This document shows, one piece after another, positions 48,086 to 59,308 of a stretch of 64,000 nucleotides of DNA. Each line of letters begins with the position of its first letter. Within the stretch, counting starts at the first letter, position 1. The notes below the pieces were generated by a model that did no database searches, was not told where the DNA came from, and saw nothing but the letters and a program-made list of their open reading frames with translations. Source of the DNA: Pectinophora gossypiella (lineage: Eukaryota; Arthropoda; Insecta; Lepidoptera; Gelechiidae). Position numbers and translations under genes: made by a program. The stretch lies in contig NC_065412.1 of assembly GCF_024362695.1 (NCBI RefSeq), forward strand, positions 4,463,992 through 4,527,991. Reading direction: 5' to 3'.

Positions 48086-48333
48086 TGAATATGGGGTACG
48101 TAATCACCACTGCCGTTTGACAAGAAACTTACTTACTTACAAAGCTCACTTTTGGATTGAATTCATGAATGAACGCACTTTGTGGTGAAAAGGGATTGGT
48201 CCCTTCAACAAAACCCAAGAAAATAAAGAGTGGACTTCTTTTTATTCTAGACTTCTTAGATTTTGGATACGGACATAATAAATCAGAAAAGTGAGACATT
48301 TTCTAACGTATTTTATTGAAAATCCTCCTCTCC

Positions 48334-48425
48334 GGCTAAAGCGTGGTGGAGTATGCTCCATACCCTCTCCCTTTGATTGAATGTGAAGAGACCTGTACCT
48401 AGCAGTGAGAGATATAGAGAGGTAG
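48334..48425 (+). repeat. SINE family A, 3' fragment
   Basis: Contains gcgtggtggagtatgctcca and gagacctgtacctagcagtg. Confidence 0.55.
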
Positions 48426-48695
48426 TGATTACGAAATATTTTCTCAAAACAGAATGATGACAATCTGATCACTTCTAAGAAGTTGTTAAAAGGAATGTAA
48501 ACTCGATACCTAGATGTTTTCACGTGATCTTCGAGGAAACCGGTAAAGTATTTTTTTTACAATAGCTCTTTGAATAACGATCTCGGTGAAAGTTGAATTT
48601 CACTGTTAGATATTGTAGTCGTAGATATTGTAAATAGTCCTGGATAAAATTACAAATTAAAAGAGAGTAAGTAAATTTAAGCAAAAAAAAAAGGT

Positions 48696-48795
48696 GGGTA
48701 TACATACATACATACATAAACTCACGCCCGTAATCCCTAATGGGGTGGGCAGAGCCACAAGTAATCAAAGACAACTTGCAGCCACTGTTGATACG
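48696..48795 (+). repeat. Repeat family K, longest copy
   Basis: An ATAC tract, then ataaactcacgcccgtaatc, cctaatggggtgggcagagc and cacaagtaatcaaagacaac. Confidence 0.5.
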
Positions 48796-49176
48796 ATGAA
48801 GGAATGATGATGGATGATGGATGGAGGATGAAGGTGGGTATAGATCAATACTTTTAACCATCTGTCCATTATGTAATATTCTTCCACTAGGTACTGTAGG
48901 TAGACCGTAGGTAAATATATAAATAAAGTGTTAATCATACCCGATGTCTTCTGGAAGGATCGAACGGTATTTGAACCACATTTCGCAATTTTGCGTCTGT
49001 TGGTGTAGGTCCTGAAATTCCTATTAGATACTACAACACAACATCTTTTGCCGGTTCTTCTCCTCAGCCATAACACATACCGAAGCGGTGGTAAATTATA
49101 ATATTGTAGGATAAATTAAAACTAAATTAAAATTATTTTTTAACAAAACTGTTACTATGAGTGCTCCACCCCACAG

Positions 49177-49338
49177 CGAAGAAACTGGGCGAGCAGTGCT
49201 TCTACCGGCAGACATGCCGCGCGTTCGACCCGCACGCCTCCTGCGTGCAAGTCAACCACAACGCGTACTGCCAGTGCGACCACGGCTACCATAGCACCAC
49301 GCACAACAGGCCCACGCAGAGGATGTTCTGCACTGAAG
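49177..49338 (+). CDS. Membrane protein, coding exon 3 (second six-cysteine EGF/EB-like module)
   Basis: Residues 107-160. Opens after ccccacag (AG at 49175-49176) and ends GAAG|GTTTG; phase 1 on both sides. Cysteines at 114, 120, 129, 138, 140 and 158 give C-x5-C-x8-C-x8-C-x-C-x17-C, the same architecture as exon 2, which suggests an ancient exon duplication. Sample: CVQVNHNAYCQCDHGYHSTT. The module ends three residues before the membrane-proximal segment. The GTTTGC donor is weaker than the consensus, but the frame leaves no better choice. Confidence 0.85.
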
Positions 49339-49424
49339 GTTTGCTGAGTTAATTTCTTCGCGCTCAATTCAGGTTAAAAAATGTTATCCTTATAGTAGTA
49401 ATGCTTTACAACCTGGTGTTGCAG

Positions 49425-49601
49425 ACATGGTGTTGCTGACGGCGGACATGCCGACGCTGCTGGGCGTGGCGTCGGGCATCTTCGTGCTGGCCGGTCTACT
49501 GTGCATGGTGCTCCACCTCTACACACGCGCCAGGTTCCATCCCACGCACCTCGCCGACGCAAGACTGACGCCACCCTGCTTGTACTCGCTTAATGATACA
49601 G
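49425..49601 (+). CDS. Membrane protein, coding exon 4 (transmembrane segment)
   Basis: Residues 161-219. Opens after ggtgttgcag (49424) and ends ACAG|GTAACT, phase 1. A hydrophobic helix at about residues 171-193 (LLGVASGIFVLAGLLCMVLH) is followed by the basic stop-transfer YTRAR, then a His/Pro-containing juxtamembrane region. With the N-terminal signal peptide this predicts a type I single-pass protein, N-terminus outside. One MITE of family F lies in the intron that follows (49635-49766). Confidence 0.85.
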
Positions 49602-49634
49602 GTAACTGGCTGTGGAGAATCCAATTTTGGTTCA

Positions 49635-49766
49635 GGGGGTTAAAAAGCCACATCAAAGCAATTCATCTAAAAAAGCAATATTGCTATTTGTAATTTTTGA
49701 CATACGCAAATGTCAAATTGCAATATTGCTTTTTAGATGAATTTCTTGTATATGACCTTTTTAACC
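49635..49766. mobile_element. Palindromic MITE family F in the exon 4-5 intron
   Basis: Starts gggggttaaaaagccacatc, contains agcaatattgctatttgtaa, ends gaccttttt and aacc; the right end is decayed. Its start is 33 bp from the exon 4 donor. Confidence 0.65.
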
Positions 49767-50136
49767 AATTTGCTGCTGTGATGTGGTTCTTTACACGAAC
49801 TGCTGGGCGTAGTGCAGGACATCTCCGTCTTGGCTGGTCTACTGTGCATGCCCCTGACCGCCTTGCTTACCTATTAGGTAGTCAATAGTCATTGAATGAT
49901 ATTCATACGTATATGAACGGGAGTTGGGTGTGAAGAAAACGTGGTTTGTTCACCGGAGACGCTTCTCTGTCGCAAAACTTTCCGATTTGGTCTCTGTCGC
50001 AAATCTCGTAGCAGAACTGTTTGCCCGTCAAAGTTACCTTATTCATGTATTGTTGGAGACTTCATGTTATCTTGATGAAAACAATGGCTATACATATACT
50101 GAATCAAATAAGTGATCGTGGACTTGTCTGTTGCAG

Positions 50137-50370
50137 GCGGCACACTGAGCGCGACCCGCGCGTCGTCGCGGGCGTCGTCCCGCAGCGGCTGCACCAGTGG
50201 CACCCTGGAACTGGAGTCGAATGAGTCAAGGCGGACGTCGCGCCGCGGGGTCCCGGTGTCGGCGTCGCGGGCAGGTGCGGCGCGCGCCGCGGCCATCTTG
50301 CTAATCTCGCGCCACCTGAAGGCCGTAAGGCGGGACGGCGGCGCGCACCCGCCTAAGTGCGCCGCCAAAG
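50137..50370 (+). CDS. Membrane protein, coding exon 5 (Ser/Arg/Ala-rich cytoplasmic tail)
   Basis: Residues 220-297 plus one base of codon 298. Opens after tctgttgcag (50136); the chosen donor is AAAG|GTGATC at 50370, phase 1, which joins in frame to exon 6. The sequence is low in complexity and rich in Ser, Arg and Ala (SATRASSRASSRSGCTSGTL, then RRTSRRGVPVSASRAGAARA), suggesting a disordered, possibly phosphorylated cytoplasmic region. It is the most GC-rich exon. If the donor is not used the frame runs on for GDLDNV and stops at TGA 50388-50390, giving a 303-residue form; that alternative cannot be decided from sequence. Confidence 0.75.
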
Positions 50371-52085
50371 GTGATCTGGATAATGTATGAAGCGCGCGGC
50401 CCCATTCTGCACGTCTCGGTGTTCGGGCAGCGCCGGGCGCCACCCTGACCCCTCGAATGTCCTTCGAATCTTGATCCGCTTTCATAATTTCCACAAGGTT
50501 TCCTTAGACATGACCTTACCGGAAAACCGATTGAAGGCTTGTGTCGCATCTACTCGAACACATACTGTTCATAAACAAAACAACATGATTGCCAAAGCAG
50601 TTACTTTTCGGATTGCTTCAAGAGATTCTCAGGCATTCGAAGGTCGTCGGTGTGGATCGCATGAGACGACCGACGCGGCCCGTGTCCGTTAGATGTGGCG
50701 TATTGGTGTTAGCGGACCAACGCTAGTCTGCGTCTACTCGCCCACCACACTGGTAACCGTTCAAATATGCCGAGCTATGCCTCTTTGATGATTTTACTAC
50801 TTTCTACAATTCTTCCGAAAACTGACCAGAAAGCACCCTAGCAGATTTTTTAGATTTTAAAGTACCTACATCCTTTTCTGCCGTTCTGTGTATTTCCAGC
50901 ATAACTATTCCCGTTGAAAACTTTGTTCATAATTTTCTATCTTTGTTTATAATTCTTGTCACCTTATTCAATTAATGTCAGTTATACGTCTTTCATTACC
51001 AAGTGTTTGTATACCTAATATTGTGTTTCTTCGCGAGAGAAGTTGATTGCTGTATTAGCTTCTGTATTTTTCCCTGTACTTTTCTAATGAGAACACTGCT
51101 TGACTTCCTTGGCATATTTGAACGTGATACTGTTGATTCAAACAACGGCAGCCATGTAGAGGGTGTTGGTTGTAAGTAAACCGCTTGATGTGAGGCTTTC
51201 ATCGTGTTATTGGCAATGTGGGCATTGGAAACAAATTGTAAAATCGATCGCGAAAGTCTCTACGGAGGATCAACTGTCGCAAGACAAAATGGCGGCGAGA
51301 GCAAGATGGCCACGGTCCCTTCTATCTTTCTATCTCTTTTTTACACAGCTTTTATCTCTAGTAATCATACCAAAGGTGGAGTAGCTTACCATATTTGTGA
51401 GCCTCCATAACACGAACACCTAAACTACTTAGGTGCTGGTCTTATGGGTGCCAGAATACTTTTCTTTTGTACAGCCGATACACTTTTTTTTTTCACAAAA
51501 TCATATTGAACACGACAGAGCTATAAAACAATCATAAGCCTAAGCTTTTTATTTCACGAATTTAGCACATACGCTTTACGCTTCTGTCTACCTTTTCACT
51601 TTTTTCTTACTGGATGGTTGGTTGTGCATGTCACCGTTGCATCAACTTGTATGTTTGTGATTATGTTGTTTGTGATATTTGTATTGTACTCGTCTTATTA
51701 TGTAAGTTTATAACTTTGTACATCGATATCAGGTCTATGAAGTGCATCGCCCAGAATGTACGTAACTAATGTAAGCCAAGTGCTCCTTTATGACCATCCA
51801 TTTTTATATTTGCGTCTGGATTTGCCGCGCTATCGCCTGTTGGCTATTACGTTTCGTATTAATCAGTCACACAGCTACTATCGAAACATTACTTATTTCA
51901 TTTAAAAACAAATTCAACTTAAATGAACTAACTAAGAATTCGCAACAATTTTAAATTTTTGCTTGTACACTCACACGGTCATGTCCAAAAAACTATGCCT
52001 TATCGTAATCACGTCAGAATGCATAGCACGCATCACTTGTCTCTTTTACTCTTGTGGATTCTAATTCCGCCTTTTTCTTGCCCAG

Positions 52086-52330
52086 GTTCGCGACGTCCAA
52101 GTATAAGTTCTGTCCAGAGCAGTTCATCTTCTATAAGGAGTTACAGCGCTAAGAAATGGGAGCGAGATAGAGAGTTGAAGGAGAAGCGACAGATGAGCAT
52201 TCGTCTCGCTCAGTTGCACGATAAAATGAATGCGGGAAGAGATCTACCGAAGCATGCGCCCACGCCGTCTCCTCGCTCCCCTAATAACTCCACAGATGGA
52301 CTGTTACCGTCTGTATGTGAAATTAGAGAA
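52086..52330 (+). CDS. Membrane protein, coding exon 6 (cytoplasmic tail)
   Basis: Residues 298-379. Opens after tttttcttgcccag (52085) in phase 1 and ends at AGAGAA|GTAAGA in phase 0. It encodes a Ser-rich start (RRPSISSVQSSSSSIRSYSA), a charged helical stretch (KKWERDRELKEKRQMSIRLA) and a Pro-rich end (KHAPTPSPRSPNNSTDG). The charged stretch is a candidate helix for protein binding. Codon composition and strong splice sites support it. The same frame continues through the donor for 17 further residues to TAA at 52379, so read-through of this donor would give another C-terminus. Confidence 0.78.
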
Positions 52331-53025
52331 GTAAGATCGTCCCTGTTCCTTTTCATTAGCTTAGCCACTACTTACTTATAACCTAATGTAACACAACCAC
52401 AGACCAAAGCACGTCCCTTTGGCGTCGTCCCTCTGTCTAACACCATCATTGCAATACTATATAGTACTATTAGTTTCATTGGTTCGTCTACCTTGAGCCC
52501 TGTGCACATAAGAACGTCTCCTTTGTGTATAAGTATATAAAGTAAGTAAGCAAACTGTGACAAACGCACAAACTAATTAAATTCCTGACAATTTAGCAGG
52601 AAAACTGCTCAATTAAGGTAGGTATCAAAGTTTCCATGACACAAGTCTGCGCTCTTGATAAAACAGGTAAATATTAAACATGTTTCCCAGTAACAGATTT
52701 GATTACACACTATAGGACACCACATAATCGGGACGATAAAGAAGTAAAAACCCAAAATCAATTAGTCTATGTGGGCTTCTAAACACGTGTGTATGTACAT
52801 ACACAGACATCTGTCCACGCATTACTCAGGAATACAAAATCGTGTAGTAGTTTTAAAGTTATGGTAAAAAAAAAAACATTGTTACGGAAAATATCAATGA
52901 ACTCGTTGATGTCTTTTCAATGAAGGAAGCCCTTATCGGTGCCAGTTGGCAATATGAAGCAGTTTGGTTTTATTAGGTTATTTATTGTATATAATATGAT
53001 AATAATTTGTCCTTATGATTCTCAG

Positions 53026-53094
53026 CTGACCACGAATCCAGAGCAGCAAATGCAAGGAGTAGATGGCCCTTGTTCGAGCTCGTCTCTTTACTGA
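53026..53094 (+). CDS. Membrane protein, terminal coding exon 7
   Basis: Residues 380-401 and the stop. It opens after cttatgattctcag (53025), phase 0, matching exon 6. It encodes LTTNPEQQMQGVDGPCSSSS then LY and TGA at 53092-53094. The choice rests on phase match, a good pyrimidine tract and coding-like composition. The frame continues without another stop for 25 codons after the TGA (see the next entry), so the true C-terminus is uncertain. A second acceptor-like cag at 53098-53100 is in the same phase. Confidence 0.6.
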   Translation: MTTNPEQQMQGVDGPCSSSSLY

Positions 53095-53172
53095 CATCAG
53101 GCGCGACCCAAAGTGCGTCGCTCCTTCGACTCCCTATCTTCGGACGGTTCCCCCGCAATTGCTTGGATGTAA
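53095..53172 (+). other. In-frame coding-like extension after the TGA (readthrough or alternative exon)
   Basis: Directly after TGA-C, the same frame encodes HQARPKVRRSFDSLSSDGSP and AIAWM, ending at TAA 53170-53172. It is GC-rich and serine/arginine-rich like exons 5 and 6, unlike the AT-rich sequence that follows. Two explanations fit: translational readthrough of a UGA-C stop (giving 427 residues), or use of the acceptor ctgacatcag at 53100 (giving 402 residues with a different end). Neither can be settled without transcripts. Confidence 0.45.
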
Positions 53173-53224
53173 AAAAAGTTGTGACTAAAAAAAAGTTCCA
53201 AAGGTTTTCAAAATGTGAGTGACT

Positions 53225-53230
53225 AATAAA
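53225..53230 (+). promoter_or_regulatory. Candidate polyadenylation signal of the membrane-protein gene
   Basis: First AATAAA after either stop codon, 53 bp after the second. Several more AATAAA-like hexamers follow in this AT-rich stretch, so the real cleavage site may be further downstream. Confidence 0.35.
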
Positions 53231-54909
53231 CATTATAATACTTATACAATTTATTTAAACATTTGTGGCCATCGAAAACAATCTCCGAAGCTGTTGTGTG
53301 ATAACAAATCGTGTCTTACAAGTCGGCAACCGCGAAACGTCGCAAGAACAATTAAAATAAGCTAGTCGTAATAGTTATACATATATACGAGTATTATAGA
53401 ATTAGCACAACTCGCCATAAAAAGTATTAGGTAAATGTAAAACCCCCAGAGAAACACCGTATTACGTTAAAACATGAAATAATAATACATATAAGCAATA
53501 GCCTAATATTATGGACAAGGAAAACAGGAATAAAAAAGTAAATATGAATCTATAAATAAATATAACGTCAGATCAAATTAATGGTATTTTGTATGAGCTT
53601 TCCGCTTCCAGCTTTTAGAAAAGAACATCGCGTTGGAAGTAACTTAAATGAAGAACTTAGCCTAATAGGTACATAAAAAATATCTATTTCAGTTCACTTT
53701 TGTCTTTGAAAATAAATGTAGGTAAGTACTACTTACGTAATACGTAGGTGAAAACTTATACGAGTTATGATTTTATACGAGTGTTTATTCAAATGTACTT
53801 AATACGGTCGTAATTCGTAATATGTGTTGTTACAAAATTTAAGATTAAATATAAGAAATGGTTGTTTGTTTTATATTATGTAGAATTTTAATTTTATACG
53901 AAATATTAGTTTTAATATTAAATTTATTAATTAAGTATACCAATTAAAAGCAATTATTAAATATTATATTATTATTGTTACAACCTAAGTACAACCATTT
54001 AGTGACTCTTCCCCTTACATTTCCATTTTCACGTTTTAAAGTTTGTCGATGGTTGAAATAATATGAAACATGTGTTGTAACAGTGTATATAATTGAATAA
54101 TTTCTTTATCGACTATAAGTATGATTACATGATTAAGGTATAAATGTAGCCAGAAACTGATTGATAGGTACCTAACATAGTTCTAAAATGCAATACCAGA
54201 TAGGTAATGACTTACCTATTGTCCCATAGCTGTAAACTGTAAGCACGATTTTCCTTAATATCTCTAATTTTCAGTTATGTGCTTTTATGGGTCTCATCAA
54301 TCCTCTTCATTGCCTCTTGTAAGTAATTAAATACATTGAAGTAGATAGATACTTACTTATATTATCATTATCATCATTTTACGGTAATGCTATTTAATTC
54401 TAAATCTTATCAATATCCGATCCCAAATTCATGTTGATGTAGGTACCTGTAAATACATGCGCATTCTAGTCATTTTGTGGCTACATTTTACGCATAAGTT
54501 TTTATTATTTTTGTTACACCGAAATAGAAGTATATTGTTAAATCATTGACTGATCATCGTAAATGTAGACCCAATGATAGATAAAATTACCTATAAATGC
54601 CATCGTCTTAATGTATAATAGGTACGAAGAAACCTCGGCTCGTTAATGTTTACCTAGCTAAGTAATTTGTAACGGGCTCTGTTAGAAAATTCTCTGACGA
54701 ATTATAAATGTAAAAGACTGAAACTAATCCCATCAATAACTTCATTGAACTTCCAAGAACTATATTTCCACGTTGAAAAAAAATAATCTGTCACATTTAT
54801 GTTATGCAAGTGCCCAATCGACCTTCCTTACAGCGGGATATGATACAGAATTAACATTGTACGAATTTTGTCGCAAAATCAGGGAGAACCCTAGCTCTCC
54901 AATCTCTGC

Positions 54910-55107
54910 CACACCCCGGACACTTCATACAAACAACCTCGTTTTACGCAGACACTACACATTGACTACACGCACATCTGCGTGTGTGACGTCTGACACC
55001 ATACGATTCTAAACTATGTTCGAGGGGGGGTGAGGTAAACCTAGCTTAGACGCTGGTGGGGAGCGGAGAGTTGCCGTTCTACACGTAGTATTATTCCTTA
55101 TTCTATG
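54910..55107 (+). mobile_element. Element N, 198 bp with 7-bp target duplication
   Basis: Begins cacaccccggacacttcata and ends ttattccttattctatg; tctctgc flanks it at 54903-54909 and 55108-55114. It is 15 bp shorter than the copy at 27002 because of small internal deletions. Confidence 0.75.
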
Positions 55108-56898
55108 TCTCTGCTTACCAACTAAAAGATGAACTTTAAAACTTCAGAAACTTCTTCAATATAACTAAATACTACATGCACGTGCCTATAATCTGTATGA
55201 ATATTACAAAATGCCATATGACTTAAAATGTACGAACCTAATAGGTATTCTGGATGTAAATGACCTAGTCTATAAGTAAACGCCCCTAATTCGTCACTGG
55301 ACTTTTCTAACAGATGGCCAACCAATCTAATTATAAAATCCCGGAATTTATTAAAATAGAGGTAGAAAAAACTTGTATATTTGTTTGTCTGTTGAAAGGT
55401 CAATGAATAGGGACAGCTGCCGTAACATTTGCCAAAATGGTACCTAATCGATGTAAAAATCAAACATATCAATTACTTACTACAATAAAATTATCACAGC
55501 TACTGCAATGCTATATTGGTTTTGTAGGTTATCTTCTTTAACAAATGAAAAACATGTAATAGCCAAACAAGTATACAGGCATAAATAAACCACATCGCAT
55601 AGAAAATAATATTTTTTTTTTATATTCGATGCCAATTCTTAAACATCCTTGAGACCATGGTATCTGTTTCGCCCACGACTTGTTATAAGTACTTATTGGT
55701 GGTAGAAATAGATCTGGAAAGCTTTGGCTAGTTGACGCTAATCTGCAGTTTTGTGAAGATAAATATAATTACTTGTAAGATCCATTCCATAATTTTGGCA
55801 TTCGTAGCTATAGTAAACCCCCAGCGCGATTTTATTCCGCGCTCTGTTTAATACCTAGGATACAAACTGCCTATTTTTCCCATCATGTGTCGCTACTGTT
55901 GAGTGTTCTTTTTGGATAGTTCCCCATACTATTTAAATATACAAACATATTGTTTTGGATATATTTTTACAATATAACCCTATGTGCATCATGTAAGTGC
56001 AAAATCATAGTGTTACCTACTTATATTTATTCCCTACATATTAGAAAAAAGAAAACTTGGAAAAAACTTATATTCAATCAAAACTGCCCTTTTTCAACTG
56101 GCAGCTTTTCTTTTTCGTAACTCATTCTTGAGACTGCATGAACTCGGCGTTGCTTCACATTTAATAGCAATTTATCACGAATTTTAGCTGGACAGTATGG
56201 AGATCTGTCAAAATTTAGGAACATTCAACAGTGCTGCCGCTTACATTTGAGTTAGTTTTTATCCACAAAACCATAGGTACATCGACGATGTGTTATCTAC
56301 TTATATTTCTCGTAGTTCCTTATTTCATGCGATGTGGTCGTTTGTTAGATTAGAATGGAAAGGATGCGAGATGGCACAGGCCAAGCCTTATTGTTCAGGG
56401 ATCTCCGGGAGATAGAAGAACGTACCTATAAATTCGTTTTGTACTTGTAAATATAGAATGTACCATAGTATTTTAGCGTACGCTTGCTGATAATGGTTCG
56501 ACTGTAGGCAAATTGAGGGCTGCCGAATGCCGTAGGTTTAAAATAGCGGGCAAAGTTCAACTGGGCATTGTCCTTCGCCACTCATTCATCTTCCGAGCTC
56601 GGAGTCGCGACGAGATCCGATACGAGGACAGTGACCTAGATTTCTCTCTTCTAATAATAAATTATCTTTAAAATAGTCTTAGCTGTAGCTATCTGAAGCT
56701 CTCAAGTAAAATTGTCTAAATGATTTGCTCACCCGTCCTCCTACTCGTACATCGATGTTTATAACTATGTTTCTATGTCGAACATTACCACATACAGTAA
56801 CAAGCGGGCCGAATGATAAAAGAATAACTAGGTAGGTACCTAAACATACTGCATCTGCGGTTAACCCTATCTTACTTGATGATAATGGAAAATTTACC

Positions 56899-57213
56899 TA
56901 TTGGTGCTAATTCCTGTAAATACCATCTAATTTTATTTTAAGTTATATCTGTCCTTTTCTTATCCGCCGAAAAGGAAAGGGACGGGTAATCGACAAGCAT
57001 AAAATTTATGGAACACACGTCAATTTTAAGCACAAATCTAAACCAACCGTCTAAAAATTTTACGTCAGTCAATAACCCGACACATTAATTTACTCATTCT
57101 TCCTAAAATTAAGAGCTGTGAATCATCCGTCCCTTTCCTTTTCGACGGATACGAAAATGAACGGATATAACCTAAAATAAAATTAGGCGGTGTCTGCAGG
57201 AATCGGGGCCAAT
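56899..57213. mobile_element. Palindromic MITE family I
   Basis: Left arm ttggtgctaattcctgtaaa, tctaattttattttaagtta, ttatccgccgaaaaggaaag; right arm is the inverse (cctttccttttcgacggata, cctaaaataaaattaggcgg, tgtctgcaggaatcggggcc). About 140 bp of unpaired centre. Confidence 0.7.
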
Positions 57214-57847
57214 ATATTATTAATCATATTACTTACTTGCGTTAGTATCCATTGGCAAAAAAACTTCGCAATTTAGTAGGTGTACTTACACTCAATCAAA
57301 CTCAGGAGAATTTCAGAGTACAACTTACTAAGTTGATAACATAATACTTACACTTAAGTTCCAACCAGATATTTGCAAAAAGAAAATAGATTCTAAAATA
57401 CTAATATAAGTAGTCTTCCGATGCTCTGAAATTCACCCGCTAGGTGCCTACGAAACTTAGGTACCTAGGTATCTACTACCTCTATTCTATTCTATCTTGA
57501 ACGCCCATCCCGGCAGGCAAAACGAGCATAAGTTCTATTATGTACTTATTTAATATTTATACATCACTTTATAAAATGTAAAGTCAATTCCAAATTTGTT
57601 TTTAAATTTCTAATTACGGCTCCCTATTGGCGAAAAGCGGCAGCCCCCTTCCCCGTCGTTGTTTTGTATAAAATAAATGAATAGCACAAAATTGCGATTA
57701 AAATGATTTACCTAAAGTAAAATTGTTGTGTTATATCGCTATTTGGATGCCAATATAAAATGTGAACAAAAGTGTTTGTTTTTCATTCTCCCAACTGTCT
57801 AGTAGGTGGCAGTAGGTGCAGCTTTTCTTCTTGCAACAGACAGAAAC

Positions 57848-59308
57848 GTGTGCGTCAAGCTAGCGGCCTCAAAAAAAAAATGGGCACGAAAAAATAATTT
57901 GACCATACCAAAAAATAGTACTCTTATTGAAAAAAATAGTACCTGTTGTAAAAAAATTAGTACCATCACGGTTCTGGATTTATAGCCATGTTTTATTGCA
58001 CTTGCTAGCTTGACGGTGAGCGAAATTTGGCGAGAGTTAACGACAAGGTCTTTCGCTTTGATTTAAACGCCAAAAAATAGTACCGAAATAGTACTCACCC
58101 CCTGCAAAATACCGAAATGAGTACTTCAACGGTTCCAAAGTTATAAAGGCAGTTCTTTGATCCCGCTAGCTTGACGTTTTGAAAATACCTATTATCTGGG
58201 GAACGCTTGCATACTTCAGTATGTAACTAATGTCAATAAACTCGTATGAAATAGTACTTCCTACCATCATAATTTTGATCCGATTCTCTTTGTAGAAATA
58301 TGACAAAAAGTCATTATAACCTATGTCATACATTTATCAAGACAGGTACAGTCGCGAACAAAATTAACACATGCTCAAGAAGAATGTTGTCAGATTTTAG
58401 TATTTTTTCCCCATTTTTGGGTAAAAATTGGTGAAGTGCCAGGGTTGTCAGATGAAAGTAATATCATTGTTGAAACTCTTTGAGTTATTCTACAAATACT
58501 GCAAATTGTTTATTAACAAACACTTCGATCCGTAACAAATTGAACATGAAGGTATAAATTATAAAATAAAACAGCAGATTAAAAATGTATTATGATGTAT
58601 TAAAATCACAGATTGTTTTCAATAAGAACTAGACCCATGCAGCCATTTTTTATTAAAATTATTGCATATGGGTGTATGCAATAGCAATTTTTTGTAATAG
58701 CAACACTCTGAAGTGCAAAGAAATGGTAGGGTAGACCTTCAAAATGGCAATACTGGCAATGGCAATACTTACGAATAAATTGTGAGGTTATGTAATTGTC
58801 TACGTGACTGTATCAACAACAAATGTATGGCATAGGTTATGATGATTTTTTAACATATTTCTACAAAGAGAATCGGATCAAAATTATGATGGTAGGAAGT
58901 ACTATTTCATACGAGTTTATTGACATTAGTTACATACTGAAGTATGCAAGCGTTCCCCAGATAATAGGTATTTTCAAAACGTCAAGCTAGCGGGATCAAA
59001 GAACTGCCTTTATAACTTTGGAACCGTTGAAGTACTCATTTCGGTATTTTGCAGGGGGTGAGTACTATTTCGGTACTATTTTTTGGCGTTTAAATCAAAG
59101 CGAAAGACCTTGTCGTTAACTCTCGCCAAATTTCGCTCACCGTCAAGCTAGCAAGTGCAATAAAACATGGCTATAAATCCAGAACCGTGATGGTACTAAT
59201 TTTTTTACAACAGGTACTATTTTTTTCAATAAGAGTACTATTTTTTGGTATGGTCAAATTATTTTTTCGTGCCCATTTTTTTTTTGAGGCCGCTAGCTTG
59301 ACGCACAC
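57848..59308. mobile_element. 1461-bp long-inverted-repeat element with 8-bp target duplication
   Basis: Two ~487-bp near-identical inverted arms (57848-58334 and 58821-59308) enclose a ~486-bp centre with no convincing ORF. Termini are gtgtgcgtcaagctagcgg and its inverse; acagaaac is duplicated at 57840-57847 and 59309-59316. The motif GCTAGCTTGACG recurs inside each arm (58004, 58165, and mirrored), and blocks such as aaaaaatagtac and gaaatagtactcaccccctg recur. Eight-base duplications occur in hAT, P-type and Merlin elements; the superfamily is not determined. No transposase, so non-autonomous. Confidence 0.85.

Larger units (their letters stand above)
53231..57847. other. Intergenic stretch between the two converging genes
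   Basis: AT-rich with no supported gene; may include a longer 3'-UTR of the membrane-protein gene at its left end. Contains an element N copy (54910-55107) and a palindromic MITE of family I (56899-57213). One minus-strand open frame at 55472-55122 (116 residues) is longer than its neighbours but has no recognisable domain. Confidence 0.6.

Noticed and set aside
51959..52085. ATG-started frame extending upstream of exon 6
   Set aside because: The upstream part is AT-rich and lies before a strong acceptor (tttttcttgcccag); only the part after 52085 has coding composition and matches the phase of exon 5.
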